64,000 bases of DNA from positions 6,539,001-6,603,000 of the forward strand of contig NZ_CP073104.1 in NCBI RefSeq assembly GCF_018138145.1. The letters are read 5' to 3'. A program made the translations under genes and the position numbers. Within the stretch, counting starts at the first letter, position 1. Each line of letters starts with the position of its first letter. This stretch comes from Pseudomonas sp. SCA2728.1_7. GTDB lineage: Bacteria; Pseudomonadota; Gammaproteobacteria; Pseudomonadales; Pseudomonadaceae. The notes beneath the pieces were generated by a model. The model was not told where the DNA came from. It saw only the letters and a program-made list of their open reading frames with translations, and did not search any database. Shown here piece after piece: positions 30,953 through 44,963 of the stretch.

Positions 30953-32485
30953 TTACCGGGCCGAAGCGAGTTGAGTGAAGGCGGTGCCGAGCCACTGCTG
31001 CACGCCATGCATCGTGGCGGCAGACGTGTCGAGGAACGGTTGCGGGTAGACGCCGAGGTAAACCAGCAGCACCGCAAGGCCCAGCACCATGATCAGTTCG
31101 CGAGCGTCCATGCCGTGCAGGATCGAATCCGATTTCGACGGACCGAAGTAGGCACGGTGGATCATGATCAGCGAGTAGACCGAACCGAACACCAGACCGG
31201 AGGTGGCAATCGCAGTGATCCACGGCCAGCTTGCGAAGGAGCCGATCAGGATCAGGAACTCACCGACAAAGTTACCGGTACCCGGCAGACCCAAGGACGC
31301 GGCTGCAAAGAACAGGCTGATCGCCGGCAGGTAAGCGATACGCGACCACAGACCGCCCATCTCACGCATGTCACGCGTGTGCAGACGCTCGTACAACTGA
31401 CCGCTGAGGATAAACAGTGCGGCTGCCGAGACACCGTGCGCCAACATCTGGATCACTGCACCTTGCAGGGCCAGTTGGCTGCCGGAGTAGATGCCGATCA
31501 ACACGAAACCCATGTGGGAAACGGACGAGAAGGCGATCAGACGCTTGATGTCGGTTTGTGCGAAAGCGAGGAACGCACCGTAGAAGATCCCGATCAGACC
31601 GAGGGTCATGGCGATCGGCGCAAACTCGGCCGAAGCGTTCGGGAACAGCGGCAGAGCGAAACGCAGCAGACCGTAGGCAGCGGTTTTCAGCAAGATACCG
31701 GCGAGGTCGACGGAACCGGCAGTCGGCGCCTGGGCGTGGGCATCAGGCAACCACGAGTGGAACGGTACGACCGGCAGCTTGACCGCGAAGGCGATGAAGA
31801 AGCCGAGCATCAGGATGTACTCGGTGGTCATCGACATCTTGGTTTTCAACAGGTCGGCGTAGTTGAAAGTAATCACGCCAGTGTTGTTGAAGTTGACCAG
31901 CACCAGACCGAGGATCGCCACCAGCATGATCAGGCCGGAAGCCTGAGTGAAGATGAAGAACTTGGTCGCTGCGTAGATCCGGGTTTTCTTGCCGTCCGAA
32001 GAACTGTGACCCCAGAGCGCGATGAGGAAGTACATCGGCACCAGCATCATTTCCCAGAAGAAGAAGAACATGAACAGGTCGAGGGCGAGGAACACGCCGA
32101 CAACGCCGCCCAGGATCCACATCAGGTTCAGGTGGAAGAAGCCAACGTGACGTTGAATCTCTTTCCACGAGCAGAGTACCGAGAGGATACCCAGCAGGCC
32201 GGTCAGCAGGATCATCAACAGCGACAGGCCGTCGAGGGCCAGGTGCACGTTGATGCCGAAGCGCTGGATCCAGACATGCTTGAACTCAAGCGCCCAGGTC
32301 GGATCGGCGCCAGGCGCCGGGGCAAATGAATAGTCACCGTGGGCCCACAGCCAGAGGCCGAGGGCGAGTTCCAGGGTCATGGTCAACAGCGCAATCCAGC
32401 GCGGGAGGGTAGCGCCGAAGCGCTCACCCATCCAGCACAGCAGGCCGCCGATGAAGGGGATCAGGATTAGCCAAGGCAGAATCAT
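30953..32485 (-). CDS. nuoM: NADH-quinone oxidoreductase subunit M
   Basis: A 510-residue Mrp-antiporter-like subunit of the membrane arm. [20 protein letters not shown] carries the helix 5 glutamate; [38 protein letters not shown] carries the lysine and broken helix. Full family length. It lies between nuoL (39-bp gap) and nuoN and works as one of three proton channels. Confidence 0.97.
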   Translation of the reverse strand: MILPWLILIPFIGGLLCWMGERFGATLPRWIALLTMTLELALGLWLWAHGDYSFAPAPGADPTWALEFKHVWIQRFGINVHLALDGLSLLMILLTGLLGILSVLCSWKEIQRHVGFFHLNLMWILGGVVGVFLALDLFMFFFFWEMMLVPMYFLIALWGHSSSDGKKTRIYAATKFFIFTQASGLIMLVAILGLVLVNFNNTGVITFNYADLLKTKMSMTTEYILMLGFFIAFAVKLPVVPFHSWLPDAHAQAPTAGSVDLAGILLKTAAYGLLRFALPLFPNASAEFAPIAMTLGLIGIFYGAFLAFAQTDIKRLIAFSSVSHMGFVLIGIYSGSQLALQGAVIQMLAHGVSAAALFILSGQLYERLHTRDMREMGGLWSRIAYLPAISLFFAAASLGLPGTGNFVGEFLILIGSFASWPWITAIATSGLVFGSVYSLIMIHRAYFGPSKSDSILHGMDARELIMVLGLAVLLVYLGVYPQPFLDTSAATMHGVQQWLGTAFTQLASAR

Positions 32486-32524
32486 GACGGGCTCGTTTCC
32501 TTTCGCAAATTCGCAAGGTTCATA

Positions 32525-34378
32525 TCAGACCGCTACCAGCACGATGGCGCCAATCACCAGCACGGCACCAGCAGCCATCGAAGCAGCGTACCAACGCAGT
32601 TGACCGGTCTCGGTGCGGCTCAGGGCAGTGTGACCACCCTTGGCCATACGCGGGATCAGACCGATGGTCTGGTCGAGCGGGTCTTTGCGCAGTACGTGGC
32701 TGATCGCCAGGTAAGGCTTGACGAACAGTTTGTCGTAGATCCAGTCGAAGCCCCAGGCGGCGAACCACCAGGCCGAAAGGAAACGGCCGATGCCGCTGTT
32801 GGCGACTGCCGTGACGAAGCGACGCTTGCCGAGGAACAGCAGCGCTGCCAGCAGGATACCGGCCAGGGCAATGGCGCCCGAAGCGATTTCCAGGCTGTGC
32901 TTGGCTTCGCCACCGGCATGACCAACGCTTTCTGGCAGAACGCCGTGCAGCGGCGGCACGATCATCGCACCGACGAAAGTCGACAGTACGATCAGCACCG
33001 ACAGTGGCAGCCAGTGCGAGATGCCGTGACCGGCGTGGGCTTCGGTCTTGGCTTCACCGTGGAACGTGATGAAGATCAGGCGGAAGGTGTACAGCGACGT
33101 CATGAACGCGCCGACCAGACCTGCGTAGAGCAGACCGTGGTTGCCGCTGGCGAACGCTTCCCAAAGGATTTCGTCCTTGGAGTAGAAGCCTGCGGTGACC
33201 AGTGGCAGAGCAGCGAGGGCGGCACCACCAACGATGAAGCTGGCGTAGGCCAGCGGCAGTTTCTTCCACAGACCGCCCATCTTGAAGATGTTCTGCTCGT
33301 GGTGGCAGGCAACGATCACCGCACCGGAAGCAAGGAACAGCAAGGCCTTGAAGAAGGCGTGGGTCATCAGGTGGAAAATCGCGCCATCCCATGCACCAAC
33401 GCCCAACGCCAGGAACATGTAGCCGATCTGGCTCATGGTCGAGTAGGCGAGGATACGTTTGATGTCGGTTTGGACCAGCGCGGCGAAACCGGCCAGTACC
33501 AGCGTCACACCACCAACGATGCCGACCAGGTGGAGGATTTCCGGTGCCAGGGTGAACAGACCGTGGGTACGGGCGATCAGGTAGACACCGGCAGTCACCA
33601 TGGTCGCGGCGTGGATCAGTGCCGACACCGGGGTCGGACCAGCCATCGCGTCCGCGAGCCAGGTTTGCAGCGGCAGTTGTGCCGATTTACCGACCGCGCC
33701 ACCCAGCAGCATCAAGGTCGCCAGGGTGATCCAGAAGTCGCCGACCTGGAATTTCTGCGGTGCCAGCACCAGCAGTTCCTGGATGTTCAGCGTGCCGACT
33801 TGCTGGAACAGGATGAACAGGCCGATGGCCATGAACACGTCGCCGATCCGGGTCACGATGAAGGCCTTGAGTGCGGCGTTACCGTTGTTGCGGTTGCTGT
33901 AGTAGAAACCGATCAACAGGTACGAGCACAGGCCCACGCCTTCCCAGCCGAAGTACAGGAACAACAGGTTATCGCCGAGCACCAGGAACAGCATGCTGGC
34001 GATAAACAGGTTGGTGTACGAGAAGAAGCGCGAGTAGCCCGCTTCGCCGCGCATGTACCAGGACGCGAACAGGTGGATCAGGAAACCCACACCGACAACC
34101 ACGCCGAGCATGGTGATCGACAGGCCGTCGACGTAGAGGGCGAAGTCAGGCTTGAAGCCTTCGACCGCCATCCACTTCCACAGTACCAGGGTGTAGTGAC
34201 CGCCTTCGGGGGGTGCGACGTTGAATTGCCAGATGACGTAGGCGGCGACAATCGCCGACAAGCCAATGGAACCCACGCCGATCAGCGCCGAGAGGTTTTC
34301 CGACCAGCGTCCACGGGAGAACGACAGCAGCAGGAAACCGATCAGGGGGAATACGAAAGTCAGAAAGATAAGATTCAT
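32525..34378 (-). CDS. nuoL: NADH-quinone oxidoreductase subunit L
   Basis: A 617-residue distal antiporter-like subunit. [19 protein letters not shown] holds the helix 5 glutamate and [34 protein letters not shown] is the diagnostic NuoL signature. The C-terminal lateral helix region is present. The ATG overlaps the nuoK stop by four bases. It is normal in length and motifs. Confidence 0.97.
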   Translation of the reverse strand: MNLIFLTFVFPLIGFLLLSFSRGRWSENLSALIGVGSIGLSAIVAAYVIWQFNVAPPEGGHYTLVLWKWMAVEGFKPDFALYVDGLSITMLGVVVGVGFLIHLFASWYMRGEAGYSRFFSYTNLFIASMLFLVLGDNLLFLYFGWEGVGLCSYLLIGFYYSNRNNGNAALKAFIVTRIGDVFMAIGLFILFQQVGTLNIQELLVLAPQKFQVGDFWITLATLMLLGGAVGKSAQLPLQTWLADAMAGPTPVSALIHAATMVTAGVYLIARTHGLFTLAPEILHLVGIVGGVTLVLAGFAALVQTDIKRILAYSTMSQIGYMFLALGVGAWDGAIFHLMTHAFFKALLFLASGAVIVACHHEQNIFKMGGLWKKLPLAYASFIVGGAALAALPLVTAGFYSKDEILWEAFASGNHGLLYAGLVGAFMTSLYTFRLIFITFHGEAKTEAHAGHGISHWLPLSVLIVLSTFVGAMIVPPLHGVLPESVGHAGGEAKHSLEIASGAIALAGILLAALLFLGKRRFVTAVANSGIGRFLSAWWFAAWGFDWIYDKLFVKPYLAISHVLRKDPLDQTIGLIPRMAKGGHTALSRTETGQLRWYAASMAAGAVLVIGAIVLVAV

Positions 34379-34683
34379 CCGCGCATCTCACTGGCAGCGT
34401 CGATATCGAGCGTGTGGAAGCGGCGATACAGTTGCAGCAGGATCGCCAGACCAATACTGGCCTCGGCGGCTGCAAGGCTGATCACCAGGATGAACATGAT
34501 CTGTCCATCCGGCTGGCCCCAACGGGCGCCAGCAACAATGAACGCCAGTGCAGAGGCGTTCATCATCACTTCCAGACTCATCAACACGAACAAAATGTTG
34601 CGGCGGACCATCAGGCCGACCAGACCAAGGCAGAACAGGATGCCGGCAACGGCCAATCCATGTTCGAGAGGGATAGCAGGCAT
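34375..34683 (-). CDS. nuoK: NADH-quinone oxidoreductase subunit K
   Basis: A 102-residue protein with three membrane helices. It carries the conserved membrane glutamates in [20 protein letters not shown] and in [18 protein letters not shown] (E36 and E72 equivalents) that form part of the central proton axis. It overlaps nuoL and lies 3 bp after nuoJ. Confidence 0.97.
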   Translation of the reverse strand: MPAIPLEHGLAVAGILFCLGLVGLMVRRNILFVLMSLEVMMNASALAFIVAGARWGQPDGQIMFILVISLAAAEASIGLAILLQLYRRFHTLDIDAASEMRG

Positions 34684-34686
34684 GTC

Positions 34687-35187
34687 TTACTCCTTCGCCT
34701 CGTTACGGCCCAAATGGAACGCCGTGACGGCTGCAGCAAGCAGCAGCATCGAGGCGAGTTCGACCACCAGCAGGTACGGGCCGAACAGGCTGATGCCCAC
34801 GGCTTTCGCGTCTACGGTGGTGTGGCCGATGGCCTGACCGCTCTGGTGAGCGAACAGCACATACAGCAGTTCGGCCAGCAGCAGCGCGGCGAGAATCACC
34901 GGACCGGCCCAGATGCCGGGCTTGAGCCAGACGCGTTCTTGCTGAACCGAGGCCGGGCCGAGGTTGAGCATCATCACCACGAACACGAAGAGCACCATGA
35001 TGGCGCCGGCGTAGGCGATCACTTCCAGCACGCCGGCGAACGGTGCGCCGAGTGCGAAGAAGGTCATGGCCACGGCGATCAACGAGATGATCAGGTAGAG
35101 CAGGGCGTGCACAGGATTGGTGTTGGTGACTACGCGAAGCGTGGACACAACAGCGATACCCGATGCGAAATAGAAAGCGAATTCCAT
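34687..35187 (-). CDS. nuoJ: NADH-quinone oxidoreductase subunit J
   Basis: A 166-residue membrane subunit with five helices. [20 protein letters not shown] is the helix 3 signature containing the pi-bulge region near the E-channel. It lies 9 bp downstream of nuoI and 3 bp upstream of nuoK. Typical length. Confidence 0.96.
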   Translation of the reverse strand: MEFAFYFASGIAVVSTLRVVTNTNPVHALLYLIISLIAVAMTFFALGAPFAGVLEVIAYAGAIMVLFVFVVMMLNLGPASVQQERVWLKPGIWAGPVILAALLLAELLYVLFAHQSGQAIGHTTVDAKAVGISLFGPYLLVVELASMLLLAAAVTAFHLGRNEAKE

Positions 35188-35196
35188 CGTTCTTCC

Positions 35197-35745
35197 TTAA
35201 GGCAGCAAGCTCTTCACGTTGATCGGTTCGGCTTCGTTCTGCGCGGAGCCTTTCGGCTTGCCAGCGATTGCCATACCTGCAACACGATAGAAGTTGTAAT
35301 CAGGGTTTTTGCCGGGGCCGGAGATCAACAGATCTTCTTTCTCGTACACCAGGTCCTGACGTTTGAACTCGGCCATTTCGAAATCCGGGGTCAGCTGGAT
35401 CGCGGTGGTCGGACAGGCTTCCTCGCAGAGACCGCAGAAAATGCAGCGCGAGAAGTTGATACGGAAGAAGTCCGGGTACCAGCGACCGTCTTCGGTTTCA
35501 GCTTTCTGCAGCGAGATGCAACCCACCGGACAAGCCACGGCGCACAGGTTGCAGGCAACGCAACGCTCTTCGCCATCGGGGTCGCGGGTCAGGACGATGC
35601 GACCACGGTAGCGTGGTGGCAGGTAGACCGCTTCTTCCGGGTATTGCAGGGTGTCGCGCTTGCGAAAGCCATGGCCGAAGACCATGACCAGGCTGCGCAA
35701 CTGGGTACCAGTACCCTTAACGATGTCGCCAATATATTTGAACAT
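35197..35745 (-). CDS. nuoI: NADH-quinone oxidoreductase subunit I
   Basis: A 182-residue ferredoxin-like subunit of the connecting module. It holds two [4Fe-4S] motifs, [15 protein letters not shown] and [15 protein letters not shown], for clusters N6a and N6b, which pass electrons to NuoB. An N-terminal amphipathic helix anchors it to the membrane. Located between nuoH and nuoJ. Confidence 0.97.
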   Translation of the reverse strand: MFKYIGDIVKGTGTQLRSLVMVFGHGFRKRDTLQYPEEAVYLPPRYRGRIVLTRDPDGEERCVACNLCAVACPVGCISLQKAETEDGRWYPDFFRINFSRCIFCGLCEEACPTTAIQLTPDFEMAEFKRQDLVYEKEDLLISGPGKNPDYNFYRVAGMAIAGKPKGSAQNEAEPINVKSLLP

Positions 35746-35756
35746 GGGTCAAATCC

Positions 35757-36764
35757 TCACTGAACCGCGACTGCAGGCGTGTTCCACAACACGACCGCAG
35801 CGGTCACCAGCAAATTGATCAGGGTCAGTGGCAGGCAGAATTTCCAGCTGAAATCCATCACCTGGTCATAACGCGGACGCGGAATGGAAGCGCGCAGCAG
35901 GATGAACAGCATGATGAAGAACGCGGTCTTCAGTGCGAACCAGACGAAGGCCAGTTGCGGCAAGATGCCGAACGGACCGTGCCAGCCACCGAAGAACAGG
36001 GTGACCAGCAGCGCCGAGATCAGGATGATGCCGATGTATTCACCGACGAAGAACATGCCCCATTTCATACCAGCGTATTCAATGTGGTAACCGTCGGCCA
36101 GTTCCTGTTCCGCTTCCGGCTGGTCGAACGGGTGACGGTGAGTCACGGCGACGCCAGCGATGAAGAAAGTACAGAAGCCGAAGAACTGCGGAATGATGAA
36201 CCACAGGTTCTGCGCCTGGTACTCGACGATGTCGCGCATGTTGAACGAGCCGACCTGAACCACGATGCCCATCAGGGCCAGGCCCATGAACACTTCGTAG
36301 GACACGGTCTGCGCCGACGCACGCAAGCTGCCGAGCAGGGCGAACTTGTTGTTACTCGACCAGCCGGCGAACAGCACCGCGTAGACCGACAGACCGGCCA
36401 TGGCGAAGAAGAACAGCAGGCCGATGTTCAGATCCGCGACGCCCCAGGTCGGGGTGATCGGGATGATCGCAAACGCGATCAGCAGGGCGGACATCGCCAC
36501 CACCGGTGCCAAAGTGAAGATCACTTTGTCGGCAAACGGCGGGGTCCAGTCTTCCTTGAAGAACATCTTCAGCATGTCGGCGGCGATCTGGAACATGCCG
36601 AACGGGCCAACGCGGTTCGGACCGTAACGGTCCTGCCACCAGCCCAGCAGGCGACGTTCGACAAAGCTGAGCAACGCGCCCGCAACCACTACGGCCAGCA
36701 GAATCACGATGGCTTTGACGACCGAGAGGATCACATCGATCACTTCAGGGGTGAACCAGGTCAT
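35757..36764 (-). CDS. nuoH: NADH-quinone oxidoreductase subunit H
   Basis: A 335-residue heel subunit that forms much of the quinone chamber. It contains [30 protein letters not shown] (quinone-site loop), the acidic [17 protein letters not shown] segment and [23 protein letters not shown] near the C-terminus. The ATG overlaps the nuoG stop by four bases. Eight hydrophobic segments, normal length. Confidence 0.97.
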   Translation of the reverse strand: MTWFTPEVIDVILSVVKAIVILLAVVVAGALLSFVERRLLGWWQDRYGPNRVGPFGMFQIAADMLKMFFKEDWTPPFADKVIFTLAPVVAMSALLIAFAIIPITPTWGVADLNIGLLFFFAMAGLSVYAVLFAGWSSNNKFALLGSLRASAQTVSYEVFMGLALMGIVVQVGSFNMRDIVEYQAQNLWFIIPQFFGFCTFFIAGVAVTHRHPFDQPEAEQELADGYHIEYAGMKWGMFFVGEYIGIILISALLVTLFFGGWHGPFGILPQLAFVWFALKTAFFIMLFILLRASIPRPRYDQVMDFSWKFCLPLTLINLLVTAAVVLWNTPAVAVQ

Positions 36765-39475
36765 TGCGCTGCCTCCTGCAGACCGTCGACGGATACGCCG
36801 GCGAATGCCGGTGGAATGCCGGCGATGCCCGCAGGCAATGCCACTAGACCGGCGCCCAGTTCTTCATTGATGCGCAGCGGCAGACGCAGGGTCTGACCGG
36901 CCACGTTCAGGCTCAGCAGCGCACCGTCGTTGACGCCCAGACGATCCGCTTCGGACTTGGCCAGAGCAACGTATGGAGCCGGAATGCGCTCTTGAACCGG
37001 TGCGGCTTTCGAAGAGTTTTCTTCGCTGCCGAACAGGTGGAAGAACGGCACGGCTTGCCAGGTGCCCGGCGCCGGATTGAATGCACGCGGTGCGGCAGCG
37101 AACCAATTCAGCGAATCGCCGGTGCTTTCGATCAGGCGGGTGCCCGGGTCGCCAGCGCGGATGTGACCGCCGACTTCGTCCTGGAACTTGTTCCACGCTT
37201 GTGGCGAGTTCCAGCCCGGCGACCATGCAAATGGTACTTGCTGACGCGGTTCGGCAGAGCCCGAGTAACCTTCCATGGAGAAGGCGAACGCGGTGTCTTT
37301 GTCTTGCGGGGTGCGTGGTTCGTGAACGCTGATGTCGGCGCGCATCGCAGTGCGACCGGAATAACGCAGCGGCTCACGCGCCAGTTTCAGACCCTTGATG
37401 CGGAACGCCGCCGATGGTGCAGCGTCGACGATACGCGCCAGTTGCTCGGTGCTCGAAGCAACGGCAGCGGTGACGTGGTCGAGTTGCGTCCAGTCGATCG
37501 GCTGGTTCAGCAGGGTCGCGCGCAGGGCGTGCAGCCAGCGCCAGCCTTCGTGAACCAGGATGCTCGCGTCCATGTATTGCGGGTCGAAAACCTGGAAGAA
37601 GCGCTGGGCGCGACCTTCCTGGCTGACCAGCGTACCGTCGCCTTCAGCGAAGCTTGCGGCTGGCAGAACCAGATGCGCGCGGTCGCTGGTAGCCGTCTTC
37701 TGATGGTCAGCAACGATCACTACTTGCGCAGCGTTCAGCGCGGCATCGACCTTGTCTTTGGCGGTGCGGGTGTACAGATCGTTTTCCAGCACAACGATCG
37801 CGTCAGCCTTACCGTCGATGACGGCTTGCAGCGCCGCATCCACCGACTCGCCACCGAGCATGGCCAGACCGAGGCTGTTGGCTTCCGGCACGATCAGGCT
37901 GATCGAACCGTTCTTCTCGCGCAGCTTCAGCGCCTTGGCGATGTTCGCCGCGGCTTCGATCAAGGCTTTGGAGCCCAGCGAAGTACCGGCAATGATCAGC
38001 GGACGTTTTGCAGCGAGCAGGGCGTCAGCGATGCGCTGAGCCAGTTGCAGTGCTTCGGCGTCCAGACCTTCAACGGCCGGGGCGCTGGCGTCCAGCGCGT
38101 GAGCCACGGCGAAACCGATGCGTGCCAGATCGTCAGGAGCGGCGTGTACGCATTCTTCAGCGATGTCGTCGAGCTTGGTTTCCGCCAGGCTGGCGATGAA
38201 CAGCGGGTTCAGCGCGTGCTGACCGATGTTCTTCACCGCGGCGTCGAGCCAAGGCTGAACGCGCATGGCTTCGGCCATGTCTTCAGCTTTGCCTTTGACC
38301 GATTGACGCAGGGACAGCGCCACACGGGCGGCGGTCTGGGTCAGGTCTTCACCGAGCACGAAAATCGCGTCGTGATCTTCGATGTCGCGCATGTTCGGCA
38401 CTGGCAGCGGGCTGTCTTTCAGCACTTGCAGGACCAGACGGATGCGTTCCAGTTCGGAGGCTTCGATGCCCGAGTAGAAGTGCTCGGCGCCAACCAGTTC
38501 ACGCAACGCGTAGTTGCTTTCGAGGCTGGCACGCGGCGAACCGATACCGACGATGTTGCGACCGCGCAGCAGGTCAGCGGCTTTATCCAGTGCAGCATCC
38601 AGACCGAGCTTGGTGCCGTCGGCCAGCAGCGGCTGACGTGGACGGTCGGTGCGGTTGACGTAGCCATAACCGAAACGGCCACGGTCGCAGAGGAAGTACT
38701 GGTTCACCGAACCGTTGAAACGGTTTTCGATGCGACGCAGCTCGCCGTAACGCTCGCCCGGGGAGATGTTGCAACCGCTCGAGCAGCCATGGCAGATGCT
38801 CGGCGCGAACTGCATGTCCCACTTACGGTTGTAGCGCTCGGAGTGAGTCTTGTCGGTGAACACACCGGTCGGGCAGACCTCGGTGAGGTTGCCGGAGAAC
38901 TCGCTTTCGAGGGTGCCGTCTTCAACGCGACCGAAGTACACGTTGTCGTGGGCGCCGAACACACCGAGGTCGGTGCCGCCAGCGTAATCCTTGTAGAAAC
39001 GCACGCAGCGATAGCAAGCGATGCAGCGGTTCATTTCGTGGGAAATGAACGGGCCCAGTTGCTGGTTCTGGTGGGTGCGTTTGGTGAAGCGATAACGGCG
39101 CTCGTTGTGGCCGGTCATCACGGTCATGTCTTGCAGGTGGCAATGACCGCCTTCTTCGCACACAGGGCAGTCGTGCGGGTGGTTGGTCATCAGCCATTCA
39201 ACAACACTGGCGCGGAACGCCTTGGATTCTTCATCTTCGATGGAGATCCAGGTGTTGTCGGTGGCAGGGGTCATGCAGGACATGACGATGCGACCACGGG
39301 TGTCGTTCTCGTCGGTGTACTGCTTGACCGCGCACTGGCGGCAAGCCCCGACGCTACCAAGCGCGGGGTGCCAGCAGAAATAAGGGATGTCGAGGCCCAG
39401 CGACAGACATGCCTGTAACAGGTTGTCTGCCCCGTCGACTTCGAGCGCTTTGCCGTCTACGTGGATAGTGGCCAT
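36761..39475 (-). CDS. nuoG: NADH-quinone oxidoreductase subunit G
   Basis: A 904-residue molybdopterin-like large subunit. The N-terminal [2Fe-2S] domain contains [17 protein letters not shown]. The His-Cys motif is [14 protein letters not shown], followed by [28 protein letters not shown] supplies cysteines for the off-pathway N7 cluster, present in E. coli-type enzymes but lost in many others. The rest is a molybdopterin oxidoreductase-like fold without cofactor. Separated from nuoF by 136 bp holding a hairpin, the largest gap in the operon. Confidence 0.97.
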   Translation of the reverse strand: MATIHVDGKALEVDGADNLLQACLSLGLDIPYFCWHPALGSVGACRQCAVKQYTDENDTRGRIVMSCMTPATDNTWISIEDEESKAFRASVVEWLMTNHPHDCPVCEEGGHCHLQDMTVMTGHNERRYRFTKRTHQNQQLGPFISHEMNRCIACYRCVRFYKDYAGGTDLGVFGAHDNVYFGRVEDGTLESEFSGNLTEVCPTGVFTDKTHSERYNRKWDMQFAPSICHGCSSGCNISPGERYGELRRIENRFNGSVNQYFLCDRGRFGYGYVNRTDRPRQPLLADGTKLGLDAALDKAADLLRGRNIVGIGSPRASLESNYALRELVGAEHFYSGIEASELERIRLVLQVLKDSPLPVPNMRDIEDHDAIFVLGEDLTQTAARVALSLRQSVKGKAEDMAEAMRVQPWLDAAVKNIGQHALNPLFIASLAETKLDDIAEECVHAAPDDLARIGFAVAHALDASAPAVEGLDAEALQLAQRIADALLAAKRPLIIAGTSLGSKALIEAAANIAKALKLREKNGSISLIVPEANSLGLAMLGGESVDAALQAVIDGKADAIVVLENDLYTRTAKDKVDAALNAAQVVIVADHQKTATSDRAHLVLPAASFAEGDGTLVSQEGRAQRFFQVFDPQYMDASILVHEGWRWLHALRATLLNQPIDWTQLDHVTAAVASSTEQLARIVDAAPSAAFRIKGLKLAREPLRYSGRTAMRADISVHEPRTPQDKDTAFAFSMEGYSGSAEPRQQVPFAWSPGWNSPQAWNKFQDEVGGHIRAGDPGTRLIESTGDSLNWFAAAPRAFNPAPGTWQAVPFFHLFGSEENSSKAAPVQERIPAPYVALAKSEADRLGVNDGALLSLNVAGQTLRLPLRINEELGAGLVALPAGIAGIPPAFAGVSVDGLQEAAQ

Positions 39476-39573
39476 GGTTCAAAGGTCTTCGTTGGCCCGG
39501 TGTCAGCGGGCGTGGCTAATGGAATCTTGTTATCCGTCCGAATCCAGTCAGCCCCGAAAGGCGTCATCGGACG

Positions 39574-39603
39574 AAAGGCGAAGGGCACGGACCCTTCGCC
39601 TTT
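39574..39603. other. Perfect 12-bp stem-loop between nuoF and nuoG
   Basis: AAAGGCGAAGGG (39574-39585) / CCCTTCGCCTTT (39592-39603), 6-nt loop. It lies 8 bp after the nuoF stop. On the plus strand it is followed by TT and looks like a terminator for antisense transcripts. On the sense (minus) strand no T run follows beyond the stem, so it more likely acts as an RNA-stability or processing element, or a partial attenuator. Confidence 0.7.
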
Positions 39604-39611
39604 TTAAGCGT

Positions 39612-40967
39612 TTACGCGCCGATTACGATCGGCCTTGCCAGAGGCGGGACGGCGGCGCTGACTGGCGCGATACCGGCTTCGAACTCTGGACGGAAGTATT
39701 TGATGGCACTGCCCAACGGTTCCACGGCACCCGGTGCGTGAGCACAGAAGGTCTTGCCCGGGCCGAGGAAGTTGACCAGACCCAGCAGGGTCTCGATGTC
39801 GCCTGGCTGACCGCGGCCTTGTTCGATGGCCATCAGCAGCTTGACGCTCCATGGCAAACCATCACGGCACGGGGTGCAGAAACCGCACGACTCGCGAGCG
39901 AAGAACTGCTCCATGTTGCGCAGCAGCGAGACCATGTTGACGCTGTCGTCCACCGCCATGGCCAGGCCGGTACCCATACGGGTGCCCACTTTGGCGATGC
40001 CGCCGGCGTACATTTGGGCGTCGAGGTGTTCAGGCAGGAGGAAACCGGTACCGGCGCCACCTGGCTGCCAGGCCTTGAGCTTGAAGCCGTCGCGCATGCC
40101 GCCGGCGTAGTCTTCGAACAATTCGCGACCGGTGACGCCGAATGGCAATTCCCACAGGCCGGGGTTTTTGACTTTGCCGGAGAAGCCCATGAGCTTGGTG
40201 CCCATGTCTTCGCTGCCTTCACGCGCCAACGATTTGTACCAGTCAACGCCGTCGGCAATGATCGCCGGCACGTTGCACAGGGTTTCCACGTTGTTCACGC
40301 AAGTCGGCTTGCCCCACACGCCGACGGCGGCAGGGAAGGGCGGCTTGGAGCGCGGGTTGGCGCGGCGGCCTTCGAGGGAGTTGATCAGTGCGGTTTCTTC
40401 ACCGCAGATGTAACGCCCGGCGCCGGTGTGGACGAACAGCTCGAAATCGAAGCCGCTGCCCAGAATGTTCTTGCCCAGCAGGCCCGCAGCCTTGGCTTCT
40501 TCCACGGCACGGTTGAGGTGCTTGGCGGCGGTGGTGTATTCGCCACGCAGGAAGATGTAGCCACGGTAGGTTTTCAGTGCGCGAGCACTGATCAGCATGC
40601 CTTCGATCAGCAGATGGGGCAGTTGCTCCATCAGCATGCGGTCTTTCCAGGTGTTCGGCTCCATTTCATCCGCGTTGCACAGCAGGTAGCGGATGTTGAT
40701 GGATTCGTCTTTGGGCATCAGGCCCCACTTCACGCCAGTGGGGAAGCCTGCACCGCCGCGACCTTTCAAGCCTGCGTCTTTCACGGTCTGGACGATAGCG
40801 TCCTGATCCATGTCGGCGAAGGCTTTGCGCGCAGCGGCGTAACCGTTCTTGGCCTGGTACTCGTCGAGCCACACGGCCTCGCCGTCATCGCGCAGACGCC
40901 AGGTCAGCGGGTGAGTCTCGGCCGAACGCTGAATGCGGTTGGCAGGACCGAAAGATGTCAGGGTCAT
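39612..40967 (-). CDS. nuoF: NADH-quinone oxidoreductase subunit F
   Basis: A 451-residue NADH-oxidising subunit with FMN and cluster N3. [13 protein letters not shown] and the following [14 protein letters not shown] segment form the FMN/NADH pocket, and [12 protein letters not shown] supplies three of the four N3 cysteines. The start overlaps the nuoE stop by four bases. Normal length. Confidence 0.97.
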   Translation of the reverse strand: MTLTSFGPANRIQRSAETHPLTWRLRDDGEAVWLDEYQAKNGYAAARKAFADMDQDAIVQTVKDAGLKGRGGAGFPTGVKWGLMPKDESINIRYLLCNADEMEPNTWKDRMLMEQLPHLLIEGMLISARALKTYRGYIFLRGEYTTAAKHLNRAVEEAKAAGLLGKNILGSGFDFELFVHTGAGRYICGEETALINSLEGRRANPRSKPPFPAAVGVWGKPTCVNNVETLCNVPAIIADGVDWYKSLAREGSEDMGTKLMGFSGKVKNPGLWELPFGVTGRELFEDYAGGMRDGFKLKAWQPGGAGTGFLLPEHLDAQMYAGGIAKVGTRMGTGLAMAVDDSVNMVSLLRNMEQFFARESCGFCTPCRDGLPWSVKLLMAIEQGRGQPGDIETLLGLVNFLGPGKTFCAHAPGAVEPLGSAIKYFRPEFEAGIAPVSAAVPPLARPIVIGA

Positions 40968-41464
40968 ACGTAGCCCTCGAGCAGTTTGGCGACGCCAGCA
41001 GGCTGCACATCACCAAAGGTGTCGTCGTCGATCATCAGCGCCGGTGCCTTGTCGCAGTTGCCGAGGCAGCAGACAGGCAGCAGGGTGAAACGACCGTCGG
41101 TGGTGGTCTGACCCAGGCCGATGCCCAGATTGTTCTGGATTTCGCTGACCACCGACTCGTGGCCGCCGATGTAGCAGACCATGCTGTCGCAGACGCGAAT
41201 GATGTGACGGCCAACCGGCTGACGGAAAATCTGGCTATAGAACGTCGCCACACCTTCAACGTCGCTGGCCGGGATGCCGAGGATCTCGCCGATCGCGTAC
41301 AAGGCGCCATCCGGCACCCAGCCGCGTTCCTTCTGAACGATCTTCAGGGCTTCGATCGACGCCGCGCGCGGGTCTTCGTAGTAGTGATGCAGCTCGTGCT
41401 CGATGGCCGAGCGCTCGGTTTCACTGAGGGTGAAACGGTCTGTCTGGATAAGCGTGCTGTTCAT
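40964..41464 (-). CDS. nuoE: NADH-quinone oxidoreductase subunit E
   Basis: A 166-residue thioredoxin-like subunit carrying [2Fe-2S] cluster N1a. The ligands are in [13 protein letters not shown] and [13 protein letters not shown]. The N-terminal helical bundle ([21 protein letters not shown]) packs on NuoF. It starts 2 bp after nuoCD and overlaps nuoF. Confidence 0.97.
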   Translation of the reverse strand: MNSTLIQTDRFTLSETERSAIEHELHHYYEDPRAASIEALKIVQKERGWVPDGALYAIGEILGIPASDVEGVATFYSQIFRQPVGRHIIRVCDSMVCYIGGHESVVSEIQNNLGIGLGQTTTDGRFTLLPVCCLGNCDKAPALMIDDDTFGDVQPAGVAKLLEGYV

Positions 41465-41466
41465 GC

Positions 41467-43308
<1,842 letters not shown>

Positions 43309-43324
43309 TCAGAACAGATCTGGA

Positions 43325-43999
43325 TCAGACTTCGTCAGGGCTGCGCAGGTTGGTGACTGCGATTCGCTGTTCGCGGCGCTCTTCTTTCTGCGAAGGCATG
43401 TCGGCGCGATAAACGCCTTGATCGCCAACGACCCAGGAAAGCGGACGACGCTCCTTGCCGATCGATTCCTGCAGCAGCATCAAGCCTTGCAGAAATGCTT
43501 CCGGACGAGGAGGGCAGCCAGGTACGTAGACGTCCACGGGCAGGAACTTGTCCACCCCTTGAACCACAGAGTAGATGTCGTACATGCCACCGGAGTTAGC
43601 GCACGAACCCATGGAGATCACCCACTTCGGCTCGAGCATCTGCTCGTAGAGACGTTGGATGATCGGCGCCATCTTGATGAAGCAGGTGCCGGCGATAACC
43701 ATGAAGTCGGCCTGACGCGGCGATGCCCGGATCACTTCGGCGCCAAAGCGCGCGATGTCGTGGGGCGCCGTGAAGGCGGTGGTCATTTCCACGTAGCAGC
43801 ACGACAGGCCGAAGTTGTACGGCCACAGGGAGTTCTTACGTCCCCAGTTGACCGCGCCACTCAGCACGTCTTCCAGCTTGCCCATGAAAATGTTTTTGTG
43901 GACTTGATCTTCTAACGGATCGGAAACGGTTTCCCGTTCGCCAATCGGATATTGCTCGTTAGGAGCATCGGGGTCGATCCTGGTGAGATTGTATTGCAT
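43325..43999 (-). CDS. nuoB: NADH-quinone oxidoreductase subunit B
   Basis: A 224-residue subunit with the terminal [4Fe-4S] cluster N2. It has the tandem-cysteine motif GLSCCYVEM, then [19 protein letters not shown] and [12 protein letters not shown] at 43999 ([13 protein letters not shown]) is used because GAGG lies eight bases upstream; a TTG two codons earlier is less likely. It lies 10 bp after nuoA and 73 bp before nuoCD. Confidence 0.96.
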   Translation of the reverse strand: MQYNLTRIDPDAPNEQYPIGERETVSDPLEDQVHKNIFMGKLEDVLSGAVNWGRKNSLWPYNFGLSCCYVEMTTAFTAPHDIARFGAEVIRASPRQADFMVIAGTCFIKMAPIIQRLYEQMLEPKWVISMGSCANSGGMYDIYSVVQGVDKFLPVDVYVPGCPPRPEAFLQGLMLLQESIGKERRPLSWVVGDQGVYRADMPSQKEERREQRIAVTNLRSPDEV

Positions 44000-44009
44000 T
44001 GCCAAAGCC

Positions 44010-44423
44010 TCATTGTTTCAGCTTCGCCTGCCGCTTGCGACGAGCTTCCGGAGCCCAGTCAAGGGCGCCCACTCGGAACAGGTAGACAAGACCTGCCAAC
44101 AGAATTGCTATGAAAACGAGAGCTTCGACGAATCCGGTCCAGCCGCTTTCGCGGACGGACACAGACCATGCAAAGAGAAAGAGGGCTTCGATATCGAAGA
44201 TCACGAAGAGCATCGCGACCAGATAGAATTTGGCTGAGAGCCGCAAGCGGGCGCCACCGGTGGGTAGCATGCCGGACTCGAACGGTTCGTTTTTGCTGCG
44301 ACCCCAGGCTTTTGACCCGAGGAGGCTGGAGACGCCAAGCATGAAGGCACACAGGCCGACGACACCCAGAAGGAAAATGGCAAAGCCCCAGTTGTGGGCC
44401 ATGAGTCCTGTCGCTTCGGGCAT
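44010..44423 (-). CDS. nuoA: NADH-quinone oxidoreductase subunit A
   Basis: A 137-residue membrane subunit with three helices, and the first gene of the 14.9-kb nuo operon. [44 protein letters not shown] covers the quinone-site loop and the conserved acidic residues of helix 2. Start ATG at 44423 follows AAGGA at eight bases. Normal length; a basic tail ([11 protein letters not shown]) follows helix 3. Confidence 0.95.
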   Translation of the reverse strand: MPEATGLMAHNWGFAIFLLGVVGLCAFMLGVSSLLGSKAWGRSKNEPFESGMLPTGGARLRLSAKFYLVAMLFVIFDIEALFLFAWSVSVRESGWTGFVEALVFIAILLAGLVYLFRVGALDWAPEARRKRQAKLKQ

Positions 44424-44840
44424 GCTGGTAATCCTTAACAGAGAGCAAAGGTCTCTGAGCTTGATAAAGAAATAGGCAGTGACGATATGTCGCAGCAATC
44501 AATCGCGCTGATTTTATGGCTAAACACCCTGCAAGTAAAATTCCTATAGCGAAATTATTTATTGGAATAAGGACATAGCGCATCTCCAATGCCCTGCAGC
44601 CCATGCGTAGCGGGCATTAGGCGGGTTTATGCAAATAATGTTTTGTAGGGAATGTAACGAACATAGTTGCGGCTAAATGATAATTGATATCGTTTGGAGT
44701 GGTTTTGTAACTGTTTAACGGGAGGTCAGTTGGGAAGTTGTCTTACTTGCACGTTACTGCAAGTAGCGACGGCGCCCGTTTTAGCGGATTTTTCTGACGG
44801 ATGTACCGCGCTGGATCAATGTTTTCTCCGAACGACACCG
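44424..44840. other. Upstream region of the nuo operon: hairpins and a Fur-like sequence
   Basis: No gene is seen. Present are a hairpin AATGCCC (44588-44594) / GGGCATT (44612-44618), a perfect ACTTGCA/TGCAAGT hairpin around 44752-44771, and a 19-mer at 44673-44691 (core AAATGATAATTGATATC) that matches 13 of 19 positions of the Fur consensus. The region must contain the nuoA promoter on the minus strand. I could not pick one -35/-10 pair with confidence. Confidence 0.4.
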
Positions 44841-44939
44841 ATCCCTGTAGGAGTGAGCCTGCTCGCGATAGCGGTGGTTCAGTCACCGCTGCGCAATCTG
44901 ACCCACCGCTATCGCGAGCAGGCTCACTCCTACAGGGAT
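44841..44939. repeat. REP inverted pair, 37-bp arms
   Basis: Arms 44841-44877 (ATCCCTGTAGGAGTGAGCCT...) and 44903-44939 are perfect reverse complements around a 25-bp loop. It lies between nuoA and the aceA terminator. Confidence 0.9.
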
Positions 44940-44963
44940 TTGTGGTGTTCATTGAATCGGGGC

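Noticed and set aside
32600..34837. 745-codon open frame on the plus strand opposite nuoL/nuoK
   Set aside because: Shadow of nuoL codon use (Gln/Glu/Arg/His-rich product), no ribosome-binding site, no family features.
44684..44800. PrrF-like iron-responsive sRNA downstream of the Fur-like box
   Set aside because: No good -10 follows the TTGATA, no T-rich terminator follows the ACTTGCA/TGCAAGT hairpin, and I could not match the sequence to PrrF.
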